Shown here piece by piece: positions 34,030 to 45,029 of a DNA stretch of 64,000 nucleotides (positions are counted from its first letter, which is position 1; every line of letters begins with the position of its first letter). This DNA is from Decorospora gaudefroyi (lineage: Eukaryota; Ascomycota; Dothideomycetes; Pleosporales; Pleosporaceae), in NCBI GenBank assembly GCA_010015605.1, contig ML975335.1, positions 51,278 to 115,277 of the forward strand, in the 5' to 3' direction. The position numbers were made by a program, and so were the translations under genes. Below the pieces are notes generated by a model. The model was not told the DNA's origin and did no database searches. It was given only the letters and a program-made list of their open reading frames with translations.

Positions 34030-35067
34030 GGAGTATTTGCTTCTGTCATTGAAGAAGCTGAAAGTGAGGGCTACACTCATGATGAGTGGAACTTGGTTCG
34101 GTTGGGTAAGTAACCAATGCTGAAGCGCCACTTTGACTTCAAATAGATCCTAGTCTCAGCCTAGTGCCGCATAGCGATGCTTCAATTTCCACCACATTCG
34201 TTGACCAGGGTCTTTCTTTCATAGTCGGATTACCATACTGTCTTCGCTCTTGTTGGTATATTACCCTACCCCGCCAATTCCGCAAGTCGAAACAACACTG
34301 TTTGTTCTTACAGATGTCGATCTACTTGTCCAAGTAAGAATTAAATACGGCAGGTTACATGCTAATTAACTTGTCACGAGGTAGGTGGCCGAAAAGGTCA
34401 GGAGCGCATCCACGGTATTGCCGAATTTTCCTTTGGCCTTGTGATGTTTACTGCTAATCTTCTCTGTAGGAAATTTGGTCGATGTCCTGACATCTTCGCA
34501 GACACTTGAATTGCCGTACCTATGCGTGTTCTTGACGGGCACAGGGTCACCTGCCGGAGCGGTGACTGTGGCCCTGATCATGCAAGTTCTCGGTGTTTGC
34601 TCTCTAGTCGGCCTCATGCAAGCAACTTCTCGGCAAATGTGGTCTTTCGTGAGAGACAATGCCCTAGCGTTTTTAGCTCAGATCATCAAGGTATTCATCG
34701 CTCTCGATAACGTCAGGACGGCGAATTCTAATGTTGAGGATAGCTTCACCTAGGGATCTTGATGCCCGTCAACACCATCGTTATCATGGCTATTCTCAGT
34801 CTTGCTGGTCTGTATGCCTCATACTTCATCATCAGTAGTTCGCTTCTAGCCCGCAACAGTCGAGGTCACTGCACAGCCCACGAACTTGCATTTGGTGGAA
34901 CCGTTACTTTTCCCATTGTCTGGTATTTTGCCAGGGGTAGGAAGACACATGTGGCCCTTTTTCGAGGTCGCTTTGTAGAGCGGGGCCTCGGAAGAGACAA
35001 ATTTTACAGTATAGGTTTGGGGATGGCGTTAGTGATACCTACTGTGCATTCATACATACAATTCTAA
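34030..35067 (+). pseudogene. Decayed APC-family amino acid/GABA/choline permease
   Basis: Fragments in family order: WNLVRLGK then TAA (34111-34113) then PMLKRHFDF; VAEKVRSASTVLP (34385-34423); GNLVDVL, GTGSPAGA and ATSRQMWSFVRDNALAF (34469-34690); PVNTIVI and ILSLAGLYASYFI (34762-34830). These match fungal GABA/choline-type permeases of about 520 residues. Breaks are stop codons TAA 34111, TAG 34144 and a TGA shortly before GNLVDVL, loss of most N-terminal membrane helices between the second and third fragments, a frame change near 34751, and loss of about 22 residues inside the PVN...GLYASYFI block. It cannot encode a working transporter. An alternative reading treats 34107-34146 as a short intron, but the permease match inside it argues against that. 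Confidence 0.8.
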
Positions 35068-35138
35068 TCAATTCCTTGTGCTCCACGAACAAGGCCTTCT
35101 TTACGGCCTGCTGTCGGCGTCTAATCAACCTATATGTC

Positions 35139-35569
35139 TTAAACTCCGTATCTAAATTCGCGCACTTTCTTTTGATAGTAATATGTCGCTAGGACACCAG
35201 TCGCTCCCAAGGCGAGTGGCACAGGCGCACGGCCACCCGTCTTCATTATGCGTGGCACTGCAGAGCCCAACAGCAACAGGCTGTTACCCATTGCAAGCTC
35301 GGTTCCGTAGTCTTGATTCTGTTTAATGCGGTAGCCTAGCTTCAGGTCAGGTGGAAAGCATACAAGAAGTGGCAACGAGTATAGTACCGGCATACGCATA
35401 CGAGACGCCCAGTCCGATGCCTGCCACGAGGCTGGGTGTGGAGCGGGTTCGCAGATAACCTGCACTTCCCCCGACAGCCACTGGGACGCACACGGTTAGC
35501 TTCTGTGCATGTGGTTTACACTGCCCACTTACACAGGCCTGCAAGGGTGAAGGATGGATGCTCGGCCAT
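35139..35569 (-). CDS. TMEM14-family small membrane protein (3 exons)
   Basis: Exons 35569-35533, 35480-35388 and 35335-35139 give 108 residues. Both introns are GT-AG (GTAAGT...CCCAG and GTACTA...GCTAG) and restore AGLLAVGGSAGYLRTRSTPSL and YAYAGYRIKQNQDYG. The pattern of Gly-rich membrane helices with S-x-PSLVAG and MGNSLLLLGSAVPRIMKTG is that of TMEM14/UPF0136. Mammalian TMEM14C acts in mitochondrial haem synthesis and plant relatives export fatty acids from plastids; the fungal role is unknown. About four membrane segments are expected. Confidence 0.85.
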
Positions 35570-35966
35570 TGCGATGGGTGCCTCTTCGATGAACGGAGCT
35601 GTTTGCGTGATGGAACGAGATTGGCAGGTTGGGCTATGGGAGAAACTCGAGCTTGCGGAAGACCGGAACACCGATGTGCCAAGCCATCAGACCCGCTGAA
35701 CAAGAACACGTGCCTGGGTAAAGGGTAGGTATTTACATCATTCAAGAATGGTTGCAACGCGTTAAATGGGTATCCTGAATCTAGCCTAGCAATATTATGT
35801 ACGTCATGAAGGACGAAATACGACCTAGCATGGTGTGTATGAGTCGAGAATTCGACCTGACGTGCAAAGAAACCTCTCCCCACAAGACTCAAGTCGAATT
35901 CATCGGGAACCAAATTTCCACTTCCCCAACCGTTGCGGTAGTAACATGGCTGTCTCATGAGCCCGC
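35570..35966. other. Spacer between TMEM14 and arrestin genes
   Basis: 397 bp forming the TMEM14 promoter and the arrestin 3' end. No coding sequence is recognised. Confidence 0.45.
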
Positions 35967-37624
35967 TCACTGAACCCCCGAATCCGAAACACTATACCTC
36001 GCTGGTGCGAAAGCCGAGTAGCCAGGCGGTGACTCCTCCCTCACATCCACACTACCACTCCTCCCCACAGCAAAGCTAGCCGGCACAACAGACTCTGGCG
36101 CAAACACATCAGTATCCGCTCTAAATGCCCCCTCTTCCACACTCCTCGCCCTAGCATTCTCGATACCAGTATCACTGCCTTCAGCGCAAATCTGAACCGG
36201 AACCTTGAGTTGCATGCTTGGACCTCCGTTTGCGGAAAACTGCAGTGCAAGCGTATAAGTTCTGGAGATGAGGCATGAGTGAAAGGTTGGAATGAAGTTC
36301 CGCGTCGTGGGCAGGGTGACAGGAACGAGGATCTGGGTGGTGTAGAAGATGCCTTGATTGTACTCTTTAGATGCGGGCAAGATACCGGCCGCAAAGGCTT
36401 CTTCGGCCGCGCTGGTGGTGGAACAGTCGCTAATGCCGGAGTCGCGACGGAAGAGGCTCTCCGCGGCGGGGTTGGAGGTTTGATCGTGCCTTTCCCACTG
36501 TGCGGACGCGATGCAGAGGCGGGAGAGGGGTATGTATTCGGAGTAGACACCCTGCGACAAGTCAAATCCAAGGGTAGATCGTGTTGGGAAGTTTTGCCGG
36601 GGAGCGGAGGCGTAATAGGTTGAGACTTTCAATTTCGTTGCCAGCGAGCCAAGCTTTGGTGGGAGGCTACTCTCTTCTGTCGGATCAAAGCGGAGGACCA
36701 GCTTGGCCATGGTGGCGATAGACCGGACCTCAGTTGATCGTGCGCCTGGTAGGATGAGGGGTGGTGGTTGAACGGTCTTGGCAATCAACGTTCCGAGCTT
36801 TCCCTTGAACAGGCCCTTTTTGACCGTCTTCTCCTGTCCTGGTCGATACTCGTCGTTGTGATCGATGTTCAGTGGAGGCTGTTCCGAGAATGCAGGTTTA
36901 ACGCGGACTTTCTTCGTCTTTTCGGCAATTATCGAGACTCCATCTGTTCCTCGAACGCGGGCAATCTTGACTTGAATACCATACGTGATTTTAGACATGT
37001 CCGGAGCCAGGTCATCAAGCAAAGTGCTGCCAAATCCGGCAAGGCCGGGATCGCCTAGGCTCGGCGGAAGCAGAAGATGTATGTCGCGGATGTGATTCGA
37101 GACGACTGGGTGTGAACAAGCTTTTGGCAACAGCTGTGATGGAATGGTAAATGTAAAGGGGAACTTGTACTCTTTGCCTGCTTCAAAGATTCTCGGGTTG
37201 GGGAAGTCTTCTTCGCATATCGGTTGTCTAAGGGTTAAGAAGCGGTGGGTTGACTCTGTCCGTCCTGTCATGGTAGGCGTGGTTGCCATCCTGTCCACGT
37301 ATACTCGGCTTGTACCTGTGCTCTGTTAGTCCGCACACGGCACCATGTCTGCAATTGAGGTTTTGACCCACCAATGAAGGCGATATCGATGTCGTCGAAG
37401 CGGATGTCTTGCAGCGTAGAGATAGTGATGGTGCCCTCGATACTGTCCATGGACGAATAGCTCGTCACGAATTTCAGCCGGTGGCCACTGCTGTCGTTGA
37501 GGCCGATGTCAATGGTGGGCTGGCCCTGATGAGCGATGTTTCGGACCTTGCAGCCTATCTGGTTACCAAGCGCCTGCATGCTGTCTGGCTGTGAACGCAT
37601 GGATGCGGCTGAGGAAGAAGTCAT
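35967..37624 (-). CDS. Alpha-arrestin-like Rsp5 adaptor (2 exons)
   Basis: Exons 37624-37372 and 37315-35967 give 533 residues; the 56-nt intron (GTGGGT...GCACAG) joins as DIAFIGTSRVYVD. The N-terminal arrestin fold is suggested by IEGTITIS, DIRFDDIDIAFIG and the later EYKFPFTFTIPSQLLPKAC. A second beta-rich half follows. A PPGY motif near residue 514 is a ligand for WW domains of the ubiquitin ligase Rsp5/NEDD4. Such proteins direct ubiquitination and endocytosis of plasma-membrane transporters. The target is unknown. The acidic tail and single PPxY are typical. Confidence 0.78.
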
Positions 37625-38951
37625 GTTGGAACAGTCGCGTGCGCCTGCAAGAGGCGAGCTAAAAACACAAAGAACAAGTTGCAGGTCACACGAGACGGCT
37701 TGGGGCCCAGCCGATAAGACGATTGAATGCGGAGAAGCTGAGAGCTGGGCGTGCTGGGGTAGTGCAACGGGTAACGATCAGTGGCAATCGAAGATGATGG
37801 TATTCAAGACTGCGAATGCCGGGATTTTAAGACGGTCTTATACATGTGCGATTGACATGCTCTGCCTGAGTCATCGTGTATCGCGCCGGGATGGGGATGA
37901 GAAGGTTGCAGGCCGTCGGAGAGAGGAGGTGTAGGGGTCGTGCGGGGGAGTCAGCCAAGATGAACCGCGCCCGGGCCCTTTACCTACTTATGCCGGGCGT
38001 CGCACACTAACTACCTAGGTAGTAGACTTGGAAAGAAGCAGGCCTGGATATGTTCTTATAAACACCAACCCGGGTCAGAATGAGCACCGGTACCCGCAGA
38101 GGCCATGGTCTCGAACAAGTCTTTTAACCCAAGCATCACGACCTTTTCGTCGCTAGGTAGCGCAGACGGTGCTGGTATCTAGCAGGCCTGAACCTCAACC
38201 ACCTACCATACGCTGCGCAACTTGCAAGACGGCTGAGGGTGCCAGCGCGACAAGTTCTTGAATCCTGAATTCTGACTGCCAACGTCAAGTTTAGACGACG
38301 AGTGGATACGCTGTGTGCTTGGGTCCTTTGCAAATTTTCAACTTCGGGGCTGACTATGCCGTTAAGTGGTAGAGTCAATAAATGTCGCGTTTCAACATGG
38401 TCCGATCATCGGTGCTGACCGATGACAAGTATGTACGATGCTGCAGGCTGTATGTAGAATTTTCTTCACGAGTTGAAGGGATGCCGAAGACTACGTGTTA
38501 CGTCTTGTGAGTGGCTCCGTAGTTCCGCGTGCGAGAGCTCGACATGTCCTCGGCGGTTGCTCAATCAGGCTTGCATAGCGACGCCTCACAGCATGAGCGC
38601 GGCGAAACGTCGAATTGATGCGCGTAGGGCGTGCGCCCAGGGCGAAAGGGCGCGGCCAGTCCACGAATGCTGATCATGAGTGATGGTACTGGTAAGTTAA
38701 GTTAACTAACGTTAACTTAACTTAGTTACCTAGTCCGGCTGACTAATAACTCGACGCCCCCCTCTTACTAGCACCGTCGTCCCAACTTCAGTCGAACAAG
38801 ATAGCGTTCAGACGACGAATGAAGCCCTTGCATAGCTCGGGGTAGAATGACGATTACACCCCGCGACTTACCCACCGATCCTCGCATCTTCCTGCCACCT
38901 TGAACCCATAGAGGAAGCGCTCGAGGCGAAATACCGAACCGTTGCTCCAAC
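37625..38951. other. Long divergent spacer with palindromes
   Basis: 1.3 kb without a supported gene between the arrestin and the next plus-strand gene. It contains the 12-bp palindrome CTACCTAGGTAG (38011-38022) and a near-perfect hairpin at 38693-38724, listed separately. Confidence 0.5.
38693..38724. repeat. Perfect 14-bp inverted repeat, 4-nt loop
   Basis: TAAGTTAAGTTAAC (38693-38706) is followed by TAAC and the exact reverse complement (38711-38724). The flanks GGTAA and TTACC extend the symmetry imperfectly. It lies 227 bp before the ATG at 38952. It could be a cruciform, a dimeric protein site, or the fused ends of a small element. Confidence 0.9.
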
Positions 38952-39854
38952 ATGGCGGCGATCCAAAGCCCCAACGGCACGGCATTCGCTGATACTCTTC
39001 CTACTCCGCCAGCGTCCTCGGCAGCACCGTCCCAGCACGCATCGCCCCTACCGCAGCCTCGGCGACAGGCGCTCAAGCCGGGTGGAGCGCGCGAGAGCGA
39101 CTTGATCCGGTATCTGGACTATGGCGTCAACAGAATCCAGAAGCGCGTAGACAATCGCATAACGAATCGGAAGAACAGGCCGGTACCAGGCGAGGAAGAG
39201 GGATACAAGGCGTTCTGGGAAGTCACCCAGGACGTCGATGGGTTGATCGATGTTGTGTGGGTATCTGGATCGCGTATGCTCTGGACAAACGCCATAGCCA
39301 TTTGCTCGACTGACATGCTCGACTGCGCAGCCAACCTTCAAATTCCCTATCTCCTCAACTTTGCCGTCCTCATCGCCGACTTCCTGCCCATGTTTGGGTC
39401 TGCGACACGCTCAACCCAGGCCACGTTCCGCCTGCTCTCGAAACTCGACTTCGCCTTCTCCTCCCTACTCACCGGCTACGATGCGGCGACGGGCGAGCCA
39501 TTAAGTGGCTTCGAAAGTGGGCGCACAGTTAGCACGACAGACAAAGTTCGTCTCAAGGGGATTGTGGAACGTACCCGACTTACAGTGACGCGCGTCCTAA
39601 GCGGAGAGAGTGTGGCTGGGGACGAGGAGGAGGGTGAGCAAGATGTTGAGGAAGCGATGGACACGGATACTGAAGGAGAGGGAGATACGGGCGGACGTCA
39701 AGGAACGGTGACGTTTGAAGGCTTCGAGGGCAACAACGATGACGAAGATGACGCCTGGGAAGAACGAGGGGTGGCGAGTGTGTATGAGCAGACGATAGAC
39801 GAGCTGGGTGATATTCTAGGCGGCCCTCCGATTGGCATTATCACGGATGACTAG
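38952..39854 (+). CDS. Conserved-looking nuclear protein of unknown function, 300 aa
   Basis: A single exon from the ATG at 38952. After a Pro/Ser/Ala-rich leader, residues about 48-200 form a likely globular helical domain (DLIRYLDYGVNRIQKRVDNRI, YKAFWEVTQDVDGLIDVVWVSG, LQIPYLLNFAVLIADFLPMFG). The last third is strongly acidic (EEEGEQDVEEAMDTDTEGEGD and DDEDDAWEE). This layout is common in fungal proteins of unknown function. I recognise no catalytic motif. The next gene starts 265 bp downstream on the same strand. Confidence 0.7.
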   Translation: MAAIQSPNGTAFADTLPTPPASSAAPSQHASPLPQPRRQALKPGGARESDLIRYLDYGVNRIQKRVDNRITNRKNRPVPGEEEGYKAFWEVTQDVDGLIDVVWVSGSRMLWTNAIAICSTDMLDCAANLQIPYLLNFAVLIADFLPMFGSATRSTQATFRLLSKLDFAFSSLLTGYDAATGEPLSGFESGRTVSTTDKVRLKGIVERTRLTVTRVLSGESVAGDEEEGEQDVEEAMDTDTEGEGDTGGRQGTVTFEGFEGNNDDEDDAWEERGVASVYEQTIDELGDILGGPPIGIITDD

Positions 39855-40058
39855 GGCGTCAACGGTCTTTGGACAGAGACTACCCACGTCCTCTTCTTGT
39901 CCTGTCTCTACTGCCGCAAGTCACGTGCATTTGTTTTCTTCTAGAAGCGTCGTCTTGGCACGACGGCGAGGGGGAAAGAGCGGCCGGTGGTGCCTTCCAC
40001 AACGGGCAGTCGACGATATACAGCGGCCACGGCCAGACGTCATGGCCCGCCACCTGAA

Positions 40059-40094
40059 CACGCTCGACACGCTCGACACGCTCGACACGCTCGA
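40059..40094. repeat. Four 9-bp tandem copies (ACACGCTCG)
   Basis: Four exact copies lie 25-60 bp before the ATG at 40119, probably in the 5' UTR of the next gene. Copy number may vary between strains. Confidence 0.9.
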
Positions 40095-40118
40095 CCACTT
40101 CACCCCCGCCCAGCCGGA

Positions 40119-42938
40119 ATGCCCAACTACTACGCACGCGGCGTGTCAGCGCATCTGGGCGCACTGCCGCTCGCCGAGGCCATTACGCCGAGGGTGGTAG
40201 TGAGCAAGGGCGATGCGGCGATGCGGCAAGCCCGGGCGGCGGAAGAAAGGGCCCTGGCCAGCCGGCGACTGAAGGAGCAGCTGGTGCCGTTCCCTGGAGA
40301 CACGGCCGGGCTCAGACTCAATTGGCTTGGCAATGCTCCTTTCATCCAGGTGCAAGCCGGCAGTGACTTGTTTGCAGCGGAAGGCGCAGGGGACGCGGCG
40401 GGGGCAAGGGCGTCCGACGAAGCCCTGGGCCACGACAAGCGCCAGGCACTCGTGCTCCACGTCGAGCTCTCCGACAGAAGCTTCGTTTCCGGGCTCCGGG
40501 ACCAGAAGACCAGCCTCAAGATCGACGTCTTCTTCAACGGACAGCTCGCCAGCTGCTGCTTCATGCCCGTCCACGACGTGCGCTCGGGCGCCAAGCGCCA
40601 CCACCAGGTCTTTGCCGGCACCAGGATCGACTTTCTCGCCGAGCGGCCATGGATCATCCTACCGTCTGGAGCCGCGGCGGACGGGACTGCAAGGAAGAGC
40701 AACAGCAAGCGCAAGATTGCGTCCGCAGAGCAGCGTTGGCAGCGTATCTGCCACGCGCTGCAGAACGAGGCTCGCGAACGCGGCACCGATGAGGACGGCC
40801 GTGTGCCGCCAACTGCCGACTGCCTGACGGCGCTTGCCACGATGCAGATGCCGGAGCAGGTACGCGGCATGCACAAGCCGGGCGGGACCGTCTTTGGCAC
40901 CGTCGATGTCCTCATCACCGCTGGCGAGGGTAAGAAGCTCACCACGGGCATAGGCTACCTGAAGGCCCCGAAACGGCTGGTGGACGAGAACTACCCGCTT
41001 ACGCGTGAGAGCGATGGTGCTCCGCAGATTGTCGACCTGGACGCCGAGGGCGACAGTGACCCGGATTACGAACCTAGGCCCAAGAGGCAAGCTCTCGCCC
41101 CGTGTGGGGCAGCGAGTCAACATGGCTCCTCAAGCCCAGCGCATGCCCAAGTTCCTGAAGACAAGGAGGCGCCCGATGAGCGAGATCATGGTGCTTATTT
41201 GACCACCGTCCATGACCGGTGCCCTGAGCCCCCTCCGGTTCTGCATAGCCCACAGCTGCCTCCGTTACCATACAGTATGCAAGTCCCACACCCGACCTGG
41301 GCCCAAGCCGCACCCAGCCATCTTTCAAGTTACATGTCTTTCCCCGGTCCGGCTTCAACATCAAACCCACTCGATCGATTCCCTGTGAGCTTCAACCACC
41401 CGCCTCAACATCATTCGTTTCCTCTCTCCGCGCAAACGCCGATGCAGGACCGAGTGATGCTTGCCTCTGGTCCCTACATGGCGCCTTTCTCCTTCCCTGA
41501 ACAGACGCTGCGAGGCTCGTTCGAGGCTCATTTTTCGCCTTTGGGTTATCATGCTTCTGGCATGCCCACTCAGTTCTTTGGCACACCTAGCTTTCCTGCG
41601 CCCGTGGCAACCATGCTACCGCAAGGCCCCATCCCTTTCTCTAGACCGCCGCTTGTACCGTTTCCGCCACATGACGGCCGTCTATCAGGGCCGCTACCAC
41701 CGGCAGCTCTCTACACTGTACCTGCCAAGCCAAAGCGCAGCCTCTCTCCTCGAAAACAATCGCGTCCAAAACGCGCAAACAGCAACCAGGCGAAAATCGT
41801 AGTTAGCCGACTGGTTATCTCGGGACAAAATGGCGCTACCCTGGTTGATCATCGATGGACCCCTTCCGAGCATATTAATGTGGGGCGGAGTCGTACAGGT
41901 ACCCGCCAGTCTCGAAGCGTGTCGTCTTTGAAAAAGGACGATATGCTAAGTTCACCGTACGGCGCCGAGATGCCTGCGCCCCTTCGTCGGTCCGGGAGAA
42001 ATACGGTCAACGTGAACACTCCGCGACCGACATCTCCGACGCAGCTGAACTTGAGTGTGCTGTCTAAGAGTGCCGACAAAAACCAGAAAGACGATGCACG
42101 TCAGGCCCAATTCATGCGCGAGCCAAAGGCCTCTTCTTCGGACCACAACGTATCACCACTCGAGGGAGACTTGGCTACACCAAAAAAGAGCAAGGAACCA
42201 GCTATGACGAAGAGCAGAGAACTTAGTGCGGGTCCAACTACAACCACTTTGCACGCGACCAAGCAAATGCCTCAACGTCGCGTAACACCCGGCAATAGTA
42301 TACTAGGTGTCCATGGCCCAAAGGCGAACCCTTTCTGGTTTGAAGACCCGGAAGAGATCTTGCGCGAAGCATCGGCACGACTGCGACGATCCAGGTCTCC
42401 TATCAAGCGAAATAATACGCCTGTCACCGCACCGCAGCCCGATAGTACACAGCGTGTGCTGAACGGTATGGACTTCGCCGAAACAGCAACATCGTCTCCT
42501 CTCACAAGTCTACATACTACTCCCGAACCTGACCTGGAGGCCTTCCCATCACAAGCACCCATTCAATCACGCTTTCCCCCCATAGTACAAATGGACGGCT
42601 CACCCGAGCGCAAGGAGGTCGCGCACGAAGTTCACGCGAATGCATCTCCCACCAAACTGCAGCTCGTCGCCCACGCCAAATGCACACCGTCCATTGTCTC
42701 AGCCTCAAACAAACGCAAAGCCGAAAAACGTAGCCTGGTTAAAGAACCACGTAGCCCCGATCGCCTCAAGACGAACGAGAATCCGCCGCTGAACCAGGAT
42801 TGTGTCATTGCGTATGCGGAGAGTAAGGATAGGAAGAATAAGCAGGGTGTGCTTAGGCAAGTGAGGGGTGAAAGGCAGGGCGTTTTTACGGAGGACTATG
42901 TTGTTTTCGCGTGTAGATTCTTTGTTGCTGGGGGATAG
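40119..42938 (+). CDS. Large hypothetical protein, probably nuclear, 939 aa
   Basis: One long exon from the ATG at 40119. The N-terminal third (about 1-330) looks folded: LVLHVELSDRSFVSGL, DVFFNGQLASCCFMPVHDV, HHQVFAGTRIDFLAERPWI. The middle is Pro/Ser/His-rich. Basic clusters (KPKRSLSPRKQSRPKRA) suggest nuclear import. A NPFWFEDPEEILREASARLRRS block and the end VFTEDYVVFACRFFV look conserved-type, as in other fungal proteins of unknown role. No enzyme or DNA-binding motif is recognised. The absence of stops over 2.8 kb with biased codons makes it a real gene. Confidence 0.72.
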   Translation: MPNYYARGVSAHLGALPLAEAITPRVVVSKGDAAMRQARAAEERALASRRLKEQLVPFPGDTAGLRLNWLGNAPFIQVQAGSDLFAAEGAGDAAGARASDEALGHDKRQALVLHVELSDRSFVSGLRDQKTSLKIDVFFNGQLASCCFMPVHDVRSGAKRHHQVFAGTRIDFLAERPWIILPSGAAADGTARKSNSKRKIASAEQRWQRICHALQNEARERGTDEDGRVPPTADCLTALATMQMPEQVRGMHKPGGTVFGTVDVLITAGEGKKLTTGIGYLKAPKRLVDENYPLTRESDGAPQIVDLDAEGDSDPDYEPRPKRQALAPCGAASQHGSSSPAHAQVPEDKEAPDERDHGAYLTTVHDRCPEPPPVLHSPQLPPLPYSMQVPHPTWAQAAPSHLSSYMSFPGPASTSNPLDRFPVSFNHPPQHHSFPLSAQTPMQDRVMLASGPYMAPFSFPEQTLRGSFEAHFSPLGYHASGMPTQFFGTPSFPAPVATMLPQGPIPFSRPPLVPFPPHDGRLSGPLPPAALYTVPAKPKRSLSPRKQSRPKRANSNQAKIVVSRLVISGQNGATLVDHRWTPSEHINVGRSRTGTRQSRSVSSLKKDDMLSSPYGAEMPAPLRRSGRNTVNVNTPRPTSPTQLNLSVLSKSADKNQKDDARQAQFMREPKASSSDHNVSPLEGDLATPKKSKEPAMTKSRELSAGPTTTTLHATKQMPQRRVTPGNSILGVHGPKANPFWFEDPEEILREASARLRRSRSPIKRNNTPVTAPQPDSTQRVLNGMDFAETATSSPLTSLHTTPEPDLEAFPSQAPIQSRFPPIVQMDGSPERKEVAHEVHANASPTKLQLVAHAKCTPSIVSASNKRKAEKRSLVKEPRSPDRLKTNENPPLNQDCVIAYAESKDRKNKQGVLRQVRGERQGVFTEDYVVFACRFFVAGG

Positions 42939-44351
42939 TAGTCTAGGGAGAAGATTTGCGAGGCATGTACGGAATGCAGTATGTCGTGCGGAATGGTGAC
43001 GCACGGGGCAGGATAATGTTCTCTTAATGTGCAGCGCAGGAGCCGTCTTTCATGTGTATTGCAAAAAGTGTAGATGTAATACCTTGTGCATTTGCCGGAC
43101 GGTGGCCATGTTCTGATCTCAAATGTTCTATAGCATTTCTCCTCTCACTACCTAAACCTGCGAGCATTTGAACGTTGAGGCTAATACTACCTTATCGTAG
43201 GACGGCGGAAGACGCCGCCAACATTGACACCTCACTTCGTCACTGGTTACTCGACGTCAGAGCCGGACTGGCGACATCCAAAATCTGGTGACGAAGCTGT
43301 GCAATGAGATTCCCAACTTCTGCCTAGCCCCTGGCAAATTTCTGCGTGCTTTACGGTCGGGTGACTGAGACGACGCGAAGGACACGTTGAAGCAAGATCT
43401 GGGGGAAATTATGAAGCCTGCGTTGCCGCCCCTCGATCTTTTGCAGAAGCTTGATGCAGAATTGGTTAGGAAGACTTGGTGGGGTTCGTTTGATGGTTTT
43501 CTTGCCTCAGAGTAAAAGACTGAAGAAGTTGCCAAGAAACAGTTCCGGCTGAGTCTACTTGCGAGAAGCAGGACTTCTGCTCGCAATAGATCGTTGTTAG
43601 CGCTACCTTATGGTACCCAATTACCTGATACCTGATCGAGCTGTCACCGCGCAGACGCTCGCATCGCATCGCAGCTCCATGAACTGGACCATTGTGCTTT
43701 ACTCCTGCTCCCTCCTATTTGTCCATCTTTGAGAATCGCGTGCCCATTTTGAGAAGAGATATCATTTGGATGAATTGAAAACGCCACTGATGCAAAGCGT
43801 TCCTCCTCTGCATGTGATGTGTGGAGCTATTTTTGAGTTACCATACATGATATATCGTATGGTGTTTTGTGTGATACCTCCTTCACAATAGGATTGGTAG
43901 TATTCAACGACATCAACTTGTTTTTACTATGTCGGTCGTCGGAAAGGGAGCTATGTCGTGATATATGGAAGGATAGCATGGAAATCAGAAGCAGATTATC
44001 GTCCATTAAACTCGTATCAAGTATTACCTCTTGTACATGCACCAATTGACTTGTGCACACACACTACTAACTGGCATCCCAGCCAAAATTTGCGGGTGGA
44101 TGTAGCAACTGAAACGCTAATATACGAATTACGAAACCATGCATTGTTGATGGAAAAGGGGACGAAGAACTCCTTGTCACTAAAATCTTAATGGTATCAT
44201 AAAGCCGATTCATCATGCGCCATGTTCCTAACCATCGTGGTGCTTTGTTGCACCCAGCCATCACGCATCACCGTGACCATCAAGCGCCGTCCCAACTTGT
44301 CTCTGCCATTGAAGCGGAGAGCTCTAGTGTCGAATGCCCATGGTCATGCGT
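42939..44351. other. Gene-free convergent spacer
   Basis: 1.4 kb between convergent genes. From about 43650 the base composition becomes more AT-rich with short overlapping frames only. No gene, RNA or element is supported. Confidence 0.45.
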
Positions 44352-45029
44352 TTAGACAGCGGTATAGGGCGTAGTCGTAGGCGGTGGGACAACGGCAACA
44401 GGGTGCTTGTCAACGACAACAGGGTGCTTGTTACGATTGACGTCCCAGAGTCTGCCCTCGAGGAGCGTGCCGATGAGGCTAGTTAGGCTAGCTTGAATCA
44501 GTATCTCTTGTCCGCCATGAGCTAATCAAGTCTAGGGCTACTCACAATGCTAGGAACGCAAAAGCCTCGAGTGTCTTCTTGAGGGCACACTTGTCGACAT
44601 AGAAGGGCGAGTTGCGGTGGCACCTGCCGCCAGAGTAGTCCTGGGCGGCAAAGATGAAGGCCGTGAGCCAGAGGTAGGAGAATATCCAGTCGAGGGGGGC
44701 GAGGTAGCCCTTGTAAGACTTGAGAGCGGGCACGACAAGGGCGGGAAGGAAGAAAAGGAGATCAATGGCGGCCTGCAGCTCCTGTAAGCGGCCGTATGCA
44801 ATCAGCGTGGGGCCAGAGGGCAGAAGCTTACCAGAGACACCCAGTACCTCATGTGCACATTGTGCCTGAAATGGGCGATCAGGTAAGCGGCGATGCTCAT
44901 GACGATGAGCGAGGAGATGAAGTGCAGGATATGATTTGCGAGGAGGAGAAGGCGGTGCATCTTGCTGGAGCCCCGGTTGGTAGCCGGAGCGCCGTAATCG
45001 GTCGCGGCGGCAGAGTTGTGCGAGCCCAT
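44352..45029 (-). CDS. MARVEL-domain membrane protein (3 exons)
   Basis: Exons 45029-44832, 44781-44546 and 44487-44352 give 189 residues; both introns (GTAAGC...TTACAG, GTGAGT...GCTAG) keep phase. Four membrane segments are visible: HRLLLLANHILHFISSLIVMSI, ELQAAIDLLFFLPALVV, LDWIFSYLWLTAFIFAA and AFAFLAFLTSLIGTLL. A Cys pair (GGRCHRN, VDKCALKK) lies in the loop before helix four, as in fungal MARVEL/NCE102-like proteins that shape plasma-membrane domains. The C-terminus carries a doubled KHPV motif from a local 21-bp DNA duplication. Exact role is unknown. The longer frame upstream begins at TTG, so the ATG at 45029 is used. Confidence 0.8.

Noticed and set aside
34107..34146. Short GTAAGT...TAG intron in the permease remnant
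   Set aside because: The putative intron itself encodes a permease-like PMLKRHFDF match in the original frame, so decay is the simpler explanation.
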